Positions 27,101 through 35,441 of a stretch of DNA of 64,000 bases are shown one piece after another (position 1 is the first letter of the stretch; each line of letters begins with the position of its first letter). The notes beneath the pieces are model-generated. The model had not been told where the DNA came from. It made no database searches and worked only from the letters and a program-made list of their open reading frames with translations. The stretch spans positions 1 to 64,000 of the forward strand of contig JAWWOH010000104.1 in assembly GCA_033851845.1 (NCBI GenBank), in the 5' to 3' direction. The DNA comes from RYN-124 sp033851845 (GTDB lineage: Bacteria; Actinomycetota; Actinomycetes; Mycobacteriales; SCTD01). The position numbers were made by a program, and so were the translations under genes.

Positions 27101-27166
27101 CGCGCGCCCGACGAGATCGGGTGCGCGTGCTCCGTTCATCGGCCGCGCGATGTGCCGATCGGAGCA
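27101..27166 (-). terminator. Tandem hairpins between dnaE2 and the secreted peptidase-like gene
   Basis: The 168-base gap holds two adjacent strong hairpins. The first (27128-27166) pairs TGCTCCG with CGGAGCA and ATCGGC with GCCGAT around a 10-base loop. The second (27101-27127) is an 11-pair stem with one G-U and a 5-base loop. No T-run follows, so this would be a U-less actinobacterial terminator for dnaE2, or a structured leader of the downstream gene. Confidence 0.5.
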
Positions 27167-27235
27167 GGTGGAGGGGTCCTGTTGCCACGCCGAGAGCCAC
27201 ATATCCGGACAAGCTGGTGCATCTGCCCAACAGAT

Positions 27236-30200
27236 TCACCCGCCTGCACTACCGGGACTGGAGTGCCACAAGCGACGCGGCGGGGCCGGCCGGCCGCGGG
27301 ACGTGCCGGTGCCGTCTCCGGCCGGTTTCACGTCGGCGTACGGCGATGCCTTGAAGCCGGTCGCGTAGACGTGCACCGCACCGCCGACACCGGAATGGCT
27401 GGTCGGGGCGGGGACCATGACCGGGCGGGTCGAGCGGCTGGCGGCCATTCCCTGCACCGACTCCTCGCGGACCTCAGCAGGGAGCTCCATCTCCTGCCAC
27501 ACCGCGTCGAGCCCGCCGGACTGCCAGGCCGCGTGCAGCACCGGCAGCTCCCACGCCCCTAGTGCCTGCATCGACACCCCGCGCGGCCCGGTGCGGCGGA
27601 CCAGCCCCCGGATGACGAGCAGCCACGAGTGGAACAGCGTCGAGGCGGAGCCGACCTGCGCGTCCTCGAAGCACGACGCGTCGATCGGGCCGGTCGCGTC
27701 GTCGAGGGTCACGAAGATGACCCGGCGGCCGGAGCGGATCGGTGGGGTCTGCGTCGCGACCTTCACGCCGGCGACGAGGATCTCCTGCTTGCTGCGGCAG
27801 CCGAGCATGTCGCGCGCCCTGGTCGCGCCGAGCTCGCGCAGGAACGGGCCGTAGGCCTCGATGACATGGCTGCTGACGTCGAGGCCGAGGACGTCGAGCT
27901 CGGAGCGCACCCGCTCGGCCGAGGTCATCTCCGGCAGCCCGCTCGCCGTCGTCGTCTCCGGTGCGTCACCGAGGTCGAGGGCGAGCTGCACGTCGACGGG
28001 TGCGACCACAGCGGCGGCCTGCGACTGCAGCCGCGCGCGGCCACGAACGTCGTCGATCGCGGTGACGCGGGCGGCCCCCTCGTTGGCGGCTTTCGCGGCC
28101 ATCGCTCGCGCCGCCGGGTGTCGTGGTGAGACCCGTCGCGCGGCCTTCGACGTCGCTCGGCTCCACCTATCCAGTTCCGTCACCTGCAAGAGCAGGTCGC
28201 GCCTTGTCACCTGACCACGACGGCGACCGGGGACAGTCGAGCCCAGGCCGTAGAGCGAGTCGAACCCGCCCGCGACGACGAGCCGCTCCGCGATCGGCCG
28301 GCTCACCGCCGCACGGTGCCAGAAGTCCGACAGGCTCGCGTACGGGCGGCCCGCGACGATCCGGGCGACCTCCGCGTCGTTGATGCCCTTGACGTCGGCC
28401 AGCCCGATCCGGATGCCGTAGCCGCGGCCGTCGGGCAGCCGAAGGTCGTCGGGCGCGGATCTGGGCGGTGCGTCGGACGAGCCCGGCACCTGGTCGAGGA
28501 CCGCGGGTGGCGGCTCGTCGAACCGGCCGACCTTCTCGACGGTGTAGTCGGCGCCCGACTGGTTGACGTCGAGCGACAGGATCGCGATGCCGAACTGCCG
28601 CGCGTCGTCGAGGATGAGCCGCTTCGGATACATGCCAGGGTCGTGCGTGAGCACACCGGCGAGGAACGCCGCCGGGTGGTGCGCCTTCAACCAGGCGGAC
28701 TGGTACGTCGGAAGCGCAAAGGCAGCCGCGTGCGCCTTGCAGAAGCCGAACGACGCGAACGCCTTGAGCACCTCCCACACCTGCTCGACGAGCTCCAGGG
28801 CGTAGCCGCGGCCGAGCGCGGTCGGCACGAACCACACCCGGATCTCGTCCTGGCCCTGCGGGTCGCCGAGCGTCCGGCGTACCTCATCCGCCTCGGCCAG
28901 CGTGCAGCCGGTGAAGGTCGCGACGATCTCGAGCACCTGCTCGTGGAACACGACGACGCCGCAGGTCTGCTCGAGCGCCGGGATGAGGTCGTCGTGGAGG
29001 TACTCCGGTGCGCGCCAGCCGTTGCGGGCCTCGAGGAACGGCCGCACCATGTCGCTCTTCACCGGGCCGGGCCGGAACAGCGAGATGTCGACGATGAGGT
29101 CCTCGAACGTCTGCGGTCCGAACTTGCCGACCAGCTCGCGCTGACCTGGCGACTCGATCTGGAAGCAGCCGAGCGTCTTCGTCGCCTTGATCAGGTCGAA
29201 GGTGGCCGGGTCGTCGCGGGCGATGCCGTCGACGTCGACATCAGTGCCGTCGACCCGCTTCACCTCGGCGACCGCGTGCTGCATCGCGGACTGCATGCGG
29301 ATGCCGAGCACGTCGAGCTTGAGCAGGCCGAGCTCCTCGACGTCGTCCTTGTCGAACTGGCTCATCGGGAAGCCCAGCCAGCTCGACTCGACCGGCGTGC
29401 GGTCGAGCAGCGTCGCGTCGGACAGCAGCACGCCGCAGGGGTGCAGCGCGACGTGCCGCGGCAGGCCGTCGAGCCGCTCGACCAGTCGCAGCACGAGGTC
29501 GACCCGACCGTTGCCGAGACCGCTGGCGCGCAGCTCGGGCAGGTCCTTCATCGCCTGCCGCACCTGGTTGGCGCGAATGTGCGGGAACGCCTTCGCCAGC
29601 GCATCGATCTCGCCGGGTGGCAGCCCGAGCGCGGCACCGACGTCGCGGATGCCGTGCCGCGCGCGGTAGGTGTCCATCATCGACACGCACGTGCAGCGGT
29701 CACCGCCGTACTTGTCGAGGATCTGCTCGTAGACCTCGGTGCGCCGGGCCGACTCGACATCGACGTCGATGTCGGGCAGCTGATGACGCAGCGGCGACAG
29801 GAACCGCTCCATCAGCAGCCGGTAGCGGATCGGGTCGACGTCGGAGATGCCGAGCAGGTAGTTGACCAGGCTGCCGGCACCGCTCCCCCGCGCCGCGACC
29901 CGCACGCCCATGCTCTTGATGAGGTCGACGACGTCGGCGACGGTCAGGAAGTACGACGGGTAGCCGAGCTGGCGGATGACGCCCATCTCCTCCTCGAGCC
30001 GTGTCAGCGCGACGTCGTCGCGCGCCATGCCGCGGCGGCCGAAGCCGGCGTCGCATCGCTCCCGCAGCACGGCCTCCGCATCCGAGCCGCTGACGACCCC
30101 GGCGACAGTGAGCTCGGGGAAGTGCACCTCGCCGATGCCGAGGTCACCGCGCGGGTCGACCGCGCACCGCTCCGCCTCTTTCCTGGTGCGGGCGAGCAAG

Positions 30201-31051
30201 GACTTTCCGTCATCGTCACGGCCGGCCAGTCGGGCGATGTCGGCGGCGACGTCGGCCATCTCCTTGCCGGACAGCAGTGCGGCCTCCGCATTGACCCGGT
30301 CGACGTGCCGCGCGTCGAGCGCGACGAGCCGGCGGGCCGCGTCGAGGACGTCGGCAGTCGGTGCGTCGGAGCGGTCGGCGTACCGCACGACATTGGTGAG
30401 TACGGCGGGGGCGCGCGCTTCGTCGGCGAAGCCGTACATCCGCGCAGCCCGCGACGTGTCGCCGGTACCGCGGTGCGACACGACCTCGACGACGACGGCG
30501 TCGCGGCCGAGGACGTCGCGCCAGCGGTCGAGGTGCTGTCGCGCGACGTCGGGGCGGCGAGTTGCGAGCGCACGGCCGAGCTCGGAGGCCGGGCCGAGCA
30601 GGACACCGACGGAGCCTGCCTGCGCCGCACTGCCGGCGTACTGGGCGACGAGGTCGAGGCTGCTGACCGGCGACCCGCGCTCCCCCGCGAGGTGGGTGGC
30701 GGACACGAGCCGGCACAGCGCCGCCCAGCCGCGGCCGTCGCGGGCGAGCAGCACGACGCGCGGATGCGTGTCGTCAAGGAACGCACCACCACGGGCAGGT
30801 GTACGACGGCCGCTACGCGGCTCCGGTGGAGTGCTCGGCGCCATGGCGAGGTCGACGCCGAACACCGGGCGGATCCCGGCGCTGCGGCAGGCCTTGACGA
30901 ACTTCACCACGCCGTACATCCCGTCGCGGTCGGTCAGCGCGAGGGTGTCCATGCCGTGCTCGGCGGCGCGCTGGACGAGGACGTGCGGGTGGGACGCGCC
31001 GTGCCGGAGGGAGTAGCCGGAGGCGACGTGCAGGTGGACGAACGGGTCCAT
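27236..31051 (-). CDS. dnaE2: Error-prone DNA polymerase III alpha subunit DnaE2 (ImuC)
   Basis: Translesion polymerase of 1271 residues used after DNA damage. It has an N-terminal PHP domain (FVHLHVASGYSLRHGASHPH, LALTDRDGMYG), the catalytic palm with PDIDVDVESARR and KLDVLGIRMQSAM, fingers with FHEQVLEIVATFTG and ASFGFCKAHAAAF, a helix-hairpin-helix region and an OB-fold (GRRVIFVTLDDATG). The C-terminus continues to VYATGFKASPYADVKPAG and then a Pro/Arg-rich tail. The ATG at 31051 follows the HEPN stop by 18 bases. It is somewhat long for the family because of insertions and the tail. Confidence 0.95.
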   Translation of the reverse strand: MDPFVHLHVASGYSLRHGASHPHVLVQRAAEHGMDTLALTDRDGMYGVVKFVKACRSAGIRPVFGVDLAMAPSTPPEPRSGRRTPARGGAFLDDTHPRVVLLARDGRGWAALCRLVSATHLAGERGSPVSSLDLVAQYAGSAAQAGSVGVLLGPASELGRALATRRPDVARQHLDRWRDVLGRDAVVVEVVSHRGTGDTSRAARMYGFADEARAPAVLTNVVRYADRSDAPTADVLDAARRLVALDARHVDRVNAEAALLSGKEMADVAADIARLAGRDDDGKSLLARTRKEAERCAVDPRGDLGIGEVHFPELTVAGVVSGSDAEAVLRERCDAGFGRRGMARDDVALTRLEEEMGVIRQLGYPSYFLTVADVVDLIKSMGVRVAARGSGAGSLVNYLLGISDVDPIRYRLLMERFLSPLRHQLPDIDVDVESARRTEVYEQILDKYGGDRCTCVSMMDTYRARHGIRDVGAALGLPPGEIDALAKAFPHIRANQVRQAMKDLPELRASGLGNGRVDLVLRLVERLDGLPRHVALHPCGVLLSDATLLDRTPVESSWLGFPMSQFDKDDVEELGLLKLDVLGIRMQSAMQHAVAEVKRVDGTDVDVDGIARDDPATFDLIKATKTLGCFQIESPGQRELVGKFGPQTFEDLIVDISLFRPGPVKSDMVRPFLEARNGWRAPEYLHDDLIPALEQTCGVVVFHEQVLEIVATFTGCTLAEADEVRRTLGDPQGQDEIRVWFVPTALGRGYALELVEQVWEVLKAFASFGFCKAHAAAFALPTYQSAWLKAHHPAAFLAGVLTHDPGMYPKRLILDDARQFGIAILSLDVNQSGADYTVEKVGRFDEPPPAVLDQVPGSSDAPPRSAPDDLRLPDGRGYGIRIGLADVKGINDAEVARIVAGRPYASLSDFWHRAAVSRPIAERLVVAGGFDSLYGLGSTVPGRRRGQVTRRDLLLQVTELDRWSRATSKAARRVSPRHPAARAMAAKAANEGAARVTAIDDVRGRARLQSQAAAVVAPVDVQLALDLGDAPETTTASGLPEMTSAERVRSELDVLGLDVSSHVIEAYGPFLRELGATRARDMLGCRSKQEILVAGVKVATQTPPIRSGRRVIFVTLDDATGPIDASCFEDAQVGSASTLFHSWLLVIRGLVRRTGPRGVSMQALGAWELPVLHAAWQSGGLDAVWQEMELPAEVREESVQGMAASRSTRPVMVPAPTSHSGVGGAVHVYATGFKASPYADVKPAGDGTGTSRGRPAPPRRLWHSSPGSAGG

Positions 31052-31069
31052 GGGCGGGCGGGCGGACGC

Positions 31070-31486
31070 TCAGCCGGAGGCGAGCAGGAGCTGGTGGCCG
31101 TCGAAGCCGAGCGTCGTCTCGACGACCGCCAGGAACGTCTCGGCATCGCGGACCAGGTCGTCGGCCTCCCGCGGGGTCACGGCGGACGGCAACCCGGCCT
31201 CGGCGGCGGCCCGCTTGCGCGCACCGGCGGCGAAGAACCCGGCCCACTCGGCGAGCTCGGGGGCGACGTTGGCGAGCAGCACCCACGCGCTGGTCGGCCG
31301 GGACCGGCGCCCGTTGCCGGCTGGCCGCGCCCGGCAGGCGAGCACCGCGGCCGCGGCCCGCAACGCGGCGAGGTGGGCGGTGGCGTAGCGCTCGCCGGGA
31401 CGGTCGGTGGAGCTCGCCTCGACCAGCCCGCGACGGGCCAGCGCCAGCAGCGTGCCGGCCGGCAGCGGTGAGACCGGTGCAGTCAT
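31070..31486 (-). CDS. SAV_6107-type HEPN domain protein
   Basis: A 138-residue helical protein starting MTAPVSPLPAGTLLALARRG and containing ERYATAHLAALRAAAAVLACR and EWAGFFAAGARKRAAAEAG, the pattern of the HEPN family named after Streptomyces SAV_6107. In actinobacteria this family lies next to dnaE2. HEPN folds often act as RNases or nucleic-acid partners; the R-x4-6-H RNase motif is not evident. ATG 31486 is chosen because GAGAGG sits 8 bases upstream; an in-frame GTG at 31495 is possible. Confidence 0.82.
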   Translation of the reverse strand: MTAPVSPLPAGTLLALARRGLVEASSTDRPGERYATAHLAALRAAAAVLACRARPAGNGRRSRPTSAWVLLANVAPELAEWAGFFAAGARKRAAAEAGLPSAVTPREADDLVRDAETFLAVVETTLGFDGHQLLLASG

Positions 31487-31498
31487 GACGCTCACCTC

Positions 31499-31834
31499 TC
31501 AGTCCACGACCCGGGCCAGCGACCACGCGCCGCGGGACCAGTCGAAGCACAGGTCGTAGACCCCGCGGCCGGCCGACATCGCGGCGAGCCGGCCGCTGTC
31601 GGCCTCGACCCGCCACCAGTCGCGCTCGCGGTCGTCGAGCTCGACGGGACCCGCCGCGGCGTCGGTGGTCATCGCCCGCACCCCCCGCCACCAGCCGCCG
31701 GACTCGGTCCAGCGGGCGAGCACGGCCCGGACGACGTAGAGCCGGCCGCGCCAGAGGAACTGCTCGGGCGCGTCGTCACCGCGGCGCACCTCGACGGGGT
31801 CGCCGTGCCGGCCCGGGCTGATCAGGCGCGTCAT
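31499..31834 (-). CDS. DUF6504-family protein
   Basis: A 111-residue protein starting MTRLISPGRHGDPVEVRRGD, with a compact beta-rich core (PEQFLWRGRLYVVRAVLARW) and the end DLCFDWSRGAWSLARVVD. From memory this corresponds to DUF6504, usually found beside Y-family ImuB polymerases and dnaE2. The ATG at 31834 has a strong GGAGGAGG seven bases upstream. It is the first gene of the dnaE2 cassette and is separated by about 200 bases of structured leader from the SOS box. Confidence 0.8.
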   Translation of the reverse strand: MTRLISPGRHGDPVEVRRGDDAPEQFLWRGRLYVVRAVLARWTESGGWWRGVRAMTTDAAAGPVELDDRERDWWRVEADSGRLAAMSAGRGVYDLCFDWSRGAWSLARVVD

Positions 31835-31911
31835 CGTGGTCCTCCTCCGGGTGCGCGGCAGCGGGTGCTGTCCGCGGGTGCCGGGGGAAGGCGGCGGTGT
31901 GCAGTGGGGCG

Positions 31912-32018
31912 CCACCGGTCCGGTGAGACGCTTCCCCACGCCCCGCCGGACCGGTGGATCCCGCCCGGTGCCGCGTCGGGGGTCGAGGTCCGCGCACCAC
32001 CGGGCGGGAGTCCGCCCG
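31912..32018 (-). promoter_or_regulatory. Structured 5' leader of the dnaE2 cassette
   Basis: Between the SOS box and the DUF6504 gene the sequence 31835-32055 has no convincing gene but contains two perfect inverted repeats. The larger has 12-base arms CCACCGGTCCGG (31912-31923) and CCGGACCGGTGG (31946-31957) around a 22-base loop. The smaller has 6-base arms CGGGCG/CGCCCG (32001-32006, 32013-32018). Both would fold in the transcript. An attenuator or other cis-acting RNA is an inference. Confidence 0.5.
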
Positions 32019-32055
32019 TACGATGGGATCCGCGAGGCTCCCACCGCTGTCCTAT

Positions 32056-32085
32056 CCAGTGTTCGAACGAGTGTTCGAACACTGG
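32056..32085. promoter_or_regulatory. LexA-type SOS box within a 30-base palindrome
   Basis: TCGAAC-GAGT-GTTCGA at 32063-32078 is a perfect match to the mycobacterial/actinobacterial SOS box TCGAAC-N4-GTTCGA. It is embedded in a longer perfect inverted repeat with 13-base arms (CCAGTGTTCGAAC / GTTCGAACACTGG). It lies between the divergent dnaE2 cassette and ogt, so LexA could repress both. A weak -10 (TAGGAC, 32049-32054 minus) lies 9 bases from the box on the dnaE2 side. Confidence 0.9.
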
Positions 32086-32145
32086 GAACAGTAGACCCCG
32101 CCACCGACAGAACGTCAACAGCGACTGTCCGAGGGCGGGGACAAG

Positions 32146-32676
32146 ATGGGGAACGTGCCGGAGACGACCCTCTTCACGACCGTGCCGAGCCCGATCGGCG
32201 AGCTGCTGCTGCTCGGCGTACCGACCGACAGCGGCACCGCCCTGACCGGGCTCTACTGCGACCCGCCGCCCGACGGTCAGCCGCCACCGGCAGCCCGCCG
32301 CGACGACACCGCCTTCGCCGAGGCAGCCGGCCAGCTCGGCGCCTACTTCGCCGGCGAGCGACAGGACTTCGACCTGCTGCTGGCCCCGCGGGGAACGGCG
32401 TTCCAGCACGAGGTGTGGACGGCGCTGCGCGAGATCCCCTACGGCACGACGACGACGTACGGCGCGCTCGCGCGGCAGCTCGGCCGGCCGGTCGGGGCGG
32501 CTCGCGCGGTCGGCGCCTGCAACGGCCGCAACCCGATCGGGATCGTCGTGCCCTGCCATCGCGTCATCGGCTCGACCGGCAACATCATCGGGTACGCCGG
32601 CGGCCTGGACCGCAAGCGCTGGCTCCTCGCGCACGAGGCCCGCGTCGCGGACCGCACGCTGACCCTTTTCGGCTGA
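32146..32676 (+). CDS. ogt: Methylated-DNA--protein-cysteine S-methyltransferase
   Basis: Suicide repair protein that removes alkyl groups from O6-methylguanine. The 176 residues have the N-terminal ribonuclease-like domain, then FQHEVWTALREIPYGTTTTYG, and the active site IVVPCHRVIG with acceptor C137, followed by GGLDRKRWLLAHE. ATG 32146 lies 67 bases from the SOS box. An SOS box serving an alkylation-repair gene would be notable but may act only on the divergent operon. Confidence 0.95.
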   Translation: MGNVPETTLFTTVPSPIGELLLLGVPTDSGTALTGLYCDPPPDGQPPPAARRDDTAFAEAAGQLGAYFAGERQDFDLLLAPRGTAFQHEVWTALREIPYGTTTTYGALARQLGRPVGAARAVGACNGRNPIGIVVPCHRVIGSTGNIIGYAGGLDRKRWLLAHEARVADRTLTLFG

Positions 32677-32770
32677 CCGTCGGTTACGCCGAACGGCGGT
32701 ACGGACGTAGTCATTTCGGACCGATCCCCCTGCAGGGCGGCCGAGGAACGGCCCGCGGAGAGGTGGGGCG

Positions 32771-33721
32771 GTGCGACAGGTCGGGCCGCGTCGCGCCCTG
32801 CTCCTGACTGCCGGCAGCCTCCTCATCCTGCTCGGAACCGCCGGCCCCGCCGCGGCCAAGCCGCCCGCCGACAAGCCCGGACGACCCGGCTCCGCGACCG
32901 CCCCTGCGGCGGCTGTCACCACGAGCCCGGCACCGACGCCGTCATCGACGCCATCACCGACACTGTCACCGACGCCCTCGTCGAGCCCCGTCGCCCTCTC
33001 CGTGGCCACCGCCGGCTCCGCGGGGACCATGACGACCACCGGGCACCACCCGCGCACGACGCCGACTCCCAGCACAAGCACTGCACCGACGAGGACCGCG
33101 ACCCCGACCGCGACGACCAGCGCGTCCGCGGCACCGGGCACCACCCCCGGCAGGCACCCGCGGTCCTCGTCCTCACCGTCCCCTTCGACGGCGGCTCCCG
33201 CGCCGGCACCCGTAGGCGGGGGCAGCACTCCCACCACGAGCGCCAACCCGAGCAAGTCCAAGAAGCACGCCAGCCCGACGCCGAGCCCCAGCTCGGTGCC
33301 GACGTTCGTCGGGCCAGTCGCACCGCGCTTCATCGGCCCCGTGGCGCCACCGCGTCCCCCCGCCCCGCCCGCTCCGCCCGCCCGGCGGGCCTTCATCGGC
33401 CCGGTCGCTCGGCGCACCGTGCTCGCCCAACGATCGGCACCTCGCGCCGCAGTGGCTGCGCCGCCGCCCAGCCGCAGCATCGGCATCGCGCCAGAGCACG
33501 GCGACATCGGTGTCCTGCCCGGCAGCGGCATCCTCCCGGCCGTGCAGAACGCCGTGCAGCGCACGGTGCAGCAGCCCGCAGCGCCGGTCGCGATGGCCTG
33601 CGCCGTCCTGCTGTTCCTCCTCGTCCAGCACCGCATCGACCGCCGCGATCCCAAGCTCGCGCGCGGCCGGGCGGCCGAGCAGCTCGACCTGTCGTTCGGC
33701 GCCGCGGTCACCACCGCCTGA
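32771..33721 (+). CDS. Secreted Ser/Thr/Pro-rich protein with C-terminal membrane segment
   Basis: A 316-residue protein starting at GTG 32771 after GGAGAGG. The signal peptide (about 8-29) ends GPAAAK. Residues 30-165 are low-complexity Ser/Thr/Pro, likely an extended wall-spanning stalk. A short repeated element follows: FVGPVAP, FIGPVAP and FIGPVAR. A transmembrane helix (APVAMACAVLLFLLVQH) near residue 275 precedes a basic cytoplasmic end. No enzyme domain is seen; function unknown. Confidence 0.7.
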   Translation: MRQVGPRRALLLTAGSLLILLGTAGPAAAKPPADKPGRPGSATAPAAAVTTSPAPTPSSTPSPTLSPTPSSSPVALSVATAGSAGTMTTTGHHPRTTPTPSTSTAPTRTATPTATTSASAAPGTTPGRHPRSSSSPSPSTAAPAPAPVGGGSTPTTSANPSKSKKHASPTPSPSSVPTFVGPVAPRFIGPVAPPRPPAPPAPPARRAFIGPVARRTVLAQRSAPRAAVAAPPPSRSIGIAPEHGDIGVLPGSGILPAVQNAVQRTVQQPAAPVAMACAVLLFLLVQHRIDRRDPKLARGRAAEQLDLSFGAAVTTA

Positions 33722-33753
33722 GGACCCGTCGCGGGCGCTGGTAGACAGCCAGG

Positions 33754-34782
33754 GTGAGCGAGCCGAGCACCGACCGCAACGCGTGGAGCGAGCCGGGCGC
33801 GTTCGAGGTCGCACCGGACGTCTTCCGGATCCCGCTGCCGCTGCCGAACGACGGGTTGCGGGCGGTCAACGTCTACGCCGTCCGCACGACGGACGGCTTC
33901 GTCCTCGTCGACGCCGGCTGGGACATCCCGGAGTCGCGTGCGCTGCTCGCGGAATCGCTAGGCAGCCTCGGCGCATCGCTGGGCGACATCCGGCGCTTCC
34001 TGGTCACCCACGTGCATCGCGACCACTACACCCAGGCAGTCGTCGTACGACGGGAGTTCGGCTCGACGGTGGGGCTCGGCATCGGCGAGAAGCCGACGCT
34101 GGACCTGCTGCAGTCCCCGCAGCGCAGCCCGTTGATGGGGCAGGTCCGGCACCTGCACGTGCTGGGCGCTTCCGACCTCGCCGACACCATCGCCGGCTTC
34201 GTGCGCAACGCGCGACCCGACCTCGACCAGTGGGAGTCACCGGACGAGTGGCTGCAGCCCGGCGAGATCGCCCTGCCCGGCGGACGTGTCCTCGACGCGG
34301 TGCACACACCTGGGCACACGGCCGGCCATCTCGTCTTCCACGACGTGGCTGCCCGGCTGCTGTTCGCGGGCGACCACGTGCTGCCGACGATCACCCCTTC
34401 GATCGGGTTCGAGCCGGTGCTGTCACCGGAGCCGCTGGGTGCGTTCCTGCGGTCGCTGGCCCTGGTGCGGTCGCGACCTGATGCGCTGCTGCTGCCGGCA
34501 CACGGGCCGGTCGCGCCGTCCGCACATGCACGTGTCGACGAGCTCATCGACCACCATGGTCGTCGGCTCGACGAGGTGGAAGCGGCGACGAGGACCGGTG
34601 CAAGCACTGCCTTCGAGGTTGCCGGCGTCCTGCGATGGACTCGTCGCGAGCACAAGCTCGAGGACCTCGACCCGTTCAACGCGATGCTGGCCGTCTTCGA
34701 GACGGGCGCGCACCTGGACCTGCTGGTGACGCAGGGCCGGTTGACTGTCACCGACGACGGCGTCGTACGCCGCTACCAGTGA
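33754..34782 (+). CDS. MBL-fold metallo-hydrolase
   Basis: A 342-residue cytosolic metallo-beta-lactamase-fold enzyme. The metal site shows VTHVHRDHYTQ (HxHxDH), HTPGHTAGHL and FAGDHVLP, followed by a C-terminal helical domain with LLPAHGP and the winged-helix-like end seen in glyoxalase-II-like and LACTB2-like relatives. Substrate is unknown. GTG 33754 starts VSEPSTDRNAW. The stop overlaps the start of the lipoprotein gene by four bases, so the two are probably co-expressed. Confidence 0.9.
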   Translation: MSEPSTDRNAWSEPGAFEVAPDVFRIPLPLPNDGLRAVNVYAVRTTDGFVLVDAGWDIPESRALLAESLGSLGASLGDIRRFLVTHVHRDHYTQAVVVRREFGSTVGLGIGEKPTLDLLQSPQRSPLMGQVRHLHVLGASDLADTIAGFVRNARPDLDQWESPDEWLQPGEIALPGGRVLDAVHTPGHTAGHLVFHDVAARLLFAGDHVLPTITPSIGFEPVLSPEPLGAFLRSLALVRSRPDALLLPAHGPVAPSAHARVDELIDHHGRRLDEVEAATRTGASTAFEVAGVLRWTRREHKLEDLDPFNAMLAVFETGAHLDLLVTQGRLTVTDDGVVRRYQ

Positions 34783-35390
34783 CCGGGCGCGCCGTTGTGT
34801 CGGTGGCGGCGGCGCTCGCCACCCTGGCCATGGGCTGCTCCTCGGAGGGATCGAGCAGCTCATCGGTGCGGCTGGGCGACACCGAGCTGGTCTCGGCCGG
34901 CGCGCTGCGCGTCCACTGGACGCACACCGGCGCGGCGGCCGCTCTCACTGTCCGGCGCATGACCGGGCTCGATGCCGTGCCGATGTCCGAACCGCAGTGC
35001 GCCCGCGATCTCGCCGGGCGCCGCCCGGTGTATCTCGACGTCAACTGGCGTGCGGTCGAACGCGGCGCCGTCGTGCCAAGCGCCGCGATCAGCATGTCGG
35101 CGCATGGCAGCGCGCTGACCGTCGTAGAGCCCGACGGACGGTGCCGTCCAGTCGAAAACTATCGGCTCGAGGTTCTGCCGGGGCGGGCTCAGCGCGTGCT
35201 TCAGCTGGTCGGAGCGGAAGACCCCGATCTCGTGCTGCGCGAGATCGTCGTCATCGTCGACGGAAAGCGTGCAGCGCTGCCCCTGATCCCCGTCTGCGGC
35301 ACGTCCGGGCAACCGAAGTCACTGTCGTGCACCATCGATCCGGTGAGCTATGTCGGCGGGGCACCGTTCTCCGCGGACCTGCAGGTGTGA
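34779..35390 (+). CDS. Putative lipoprotein of unknown function
   Basis: A 203-residue exported protein from GTG 34779 (overlap GTGA with the MBL gene). The hydrophobic start ends LATLAMGCSSEG, a slightly atypical lipobox with the lipidated Cys near residue 20 followed by a Ser-rich linker. The mature part is beta-rich with cysteines at RCRPVENY and VCGTSGQPKSLSC that could form disulfides. No family recognised. Confidence 0.7.
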   Translation: MTGRAVVSVAAALATLAMGCSSEGSSSSSVRLGDTELVSAGALRVHWTHTGAAAALTVRRMTGLDAVPMSEPQCARDLAGRRPVYLDVNWRAVERGAVVPSAAISMSAHGSALTVVEPDGRCRPVENYRLEVLPGRAQRVLQLVGAEDPDLVLREIVVIVDGKRAALPLIPVCGTSGQPKSLSCTIDPVSYVGGAPFSADLQV

Positions 35391-35441
35391 GCGGGAGTAC
35401 CCACCGCGATCAGTGCGCTTCATTCATCCCGCCCGCACTTG

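Noticed and set aside
31835..32104. In-frame N-terminal extension of the DUF6504 protein
   Set aside because: The frame stays open but the extension is Arg/Pro-rich and non-domain-like, and a strong Shine-Dalgarno supports the ATG at 31834.
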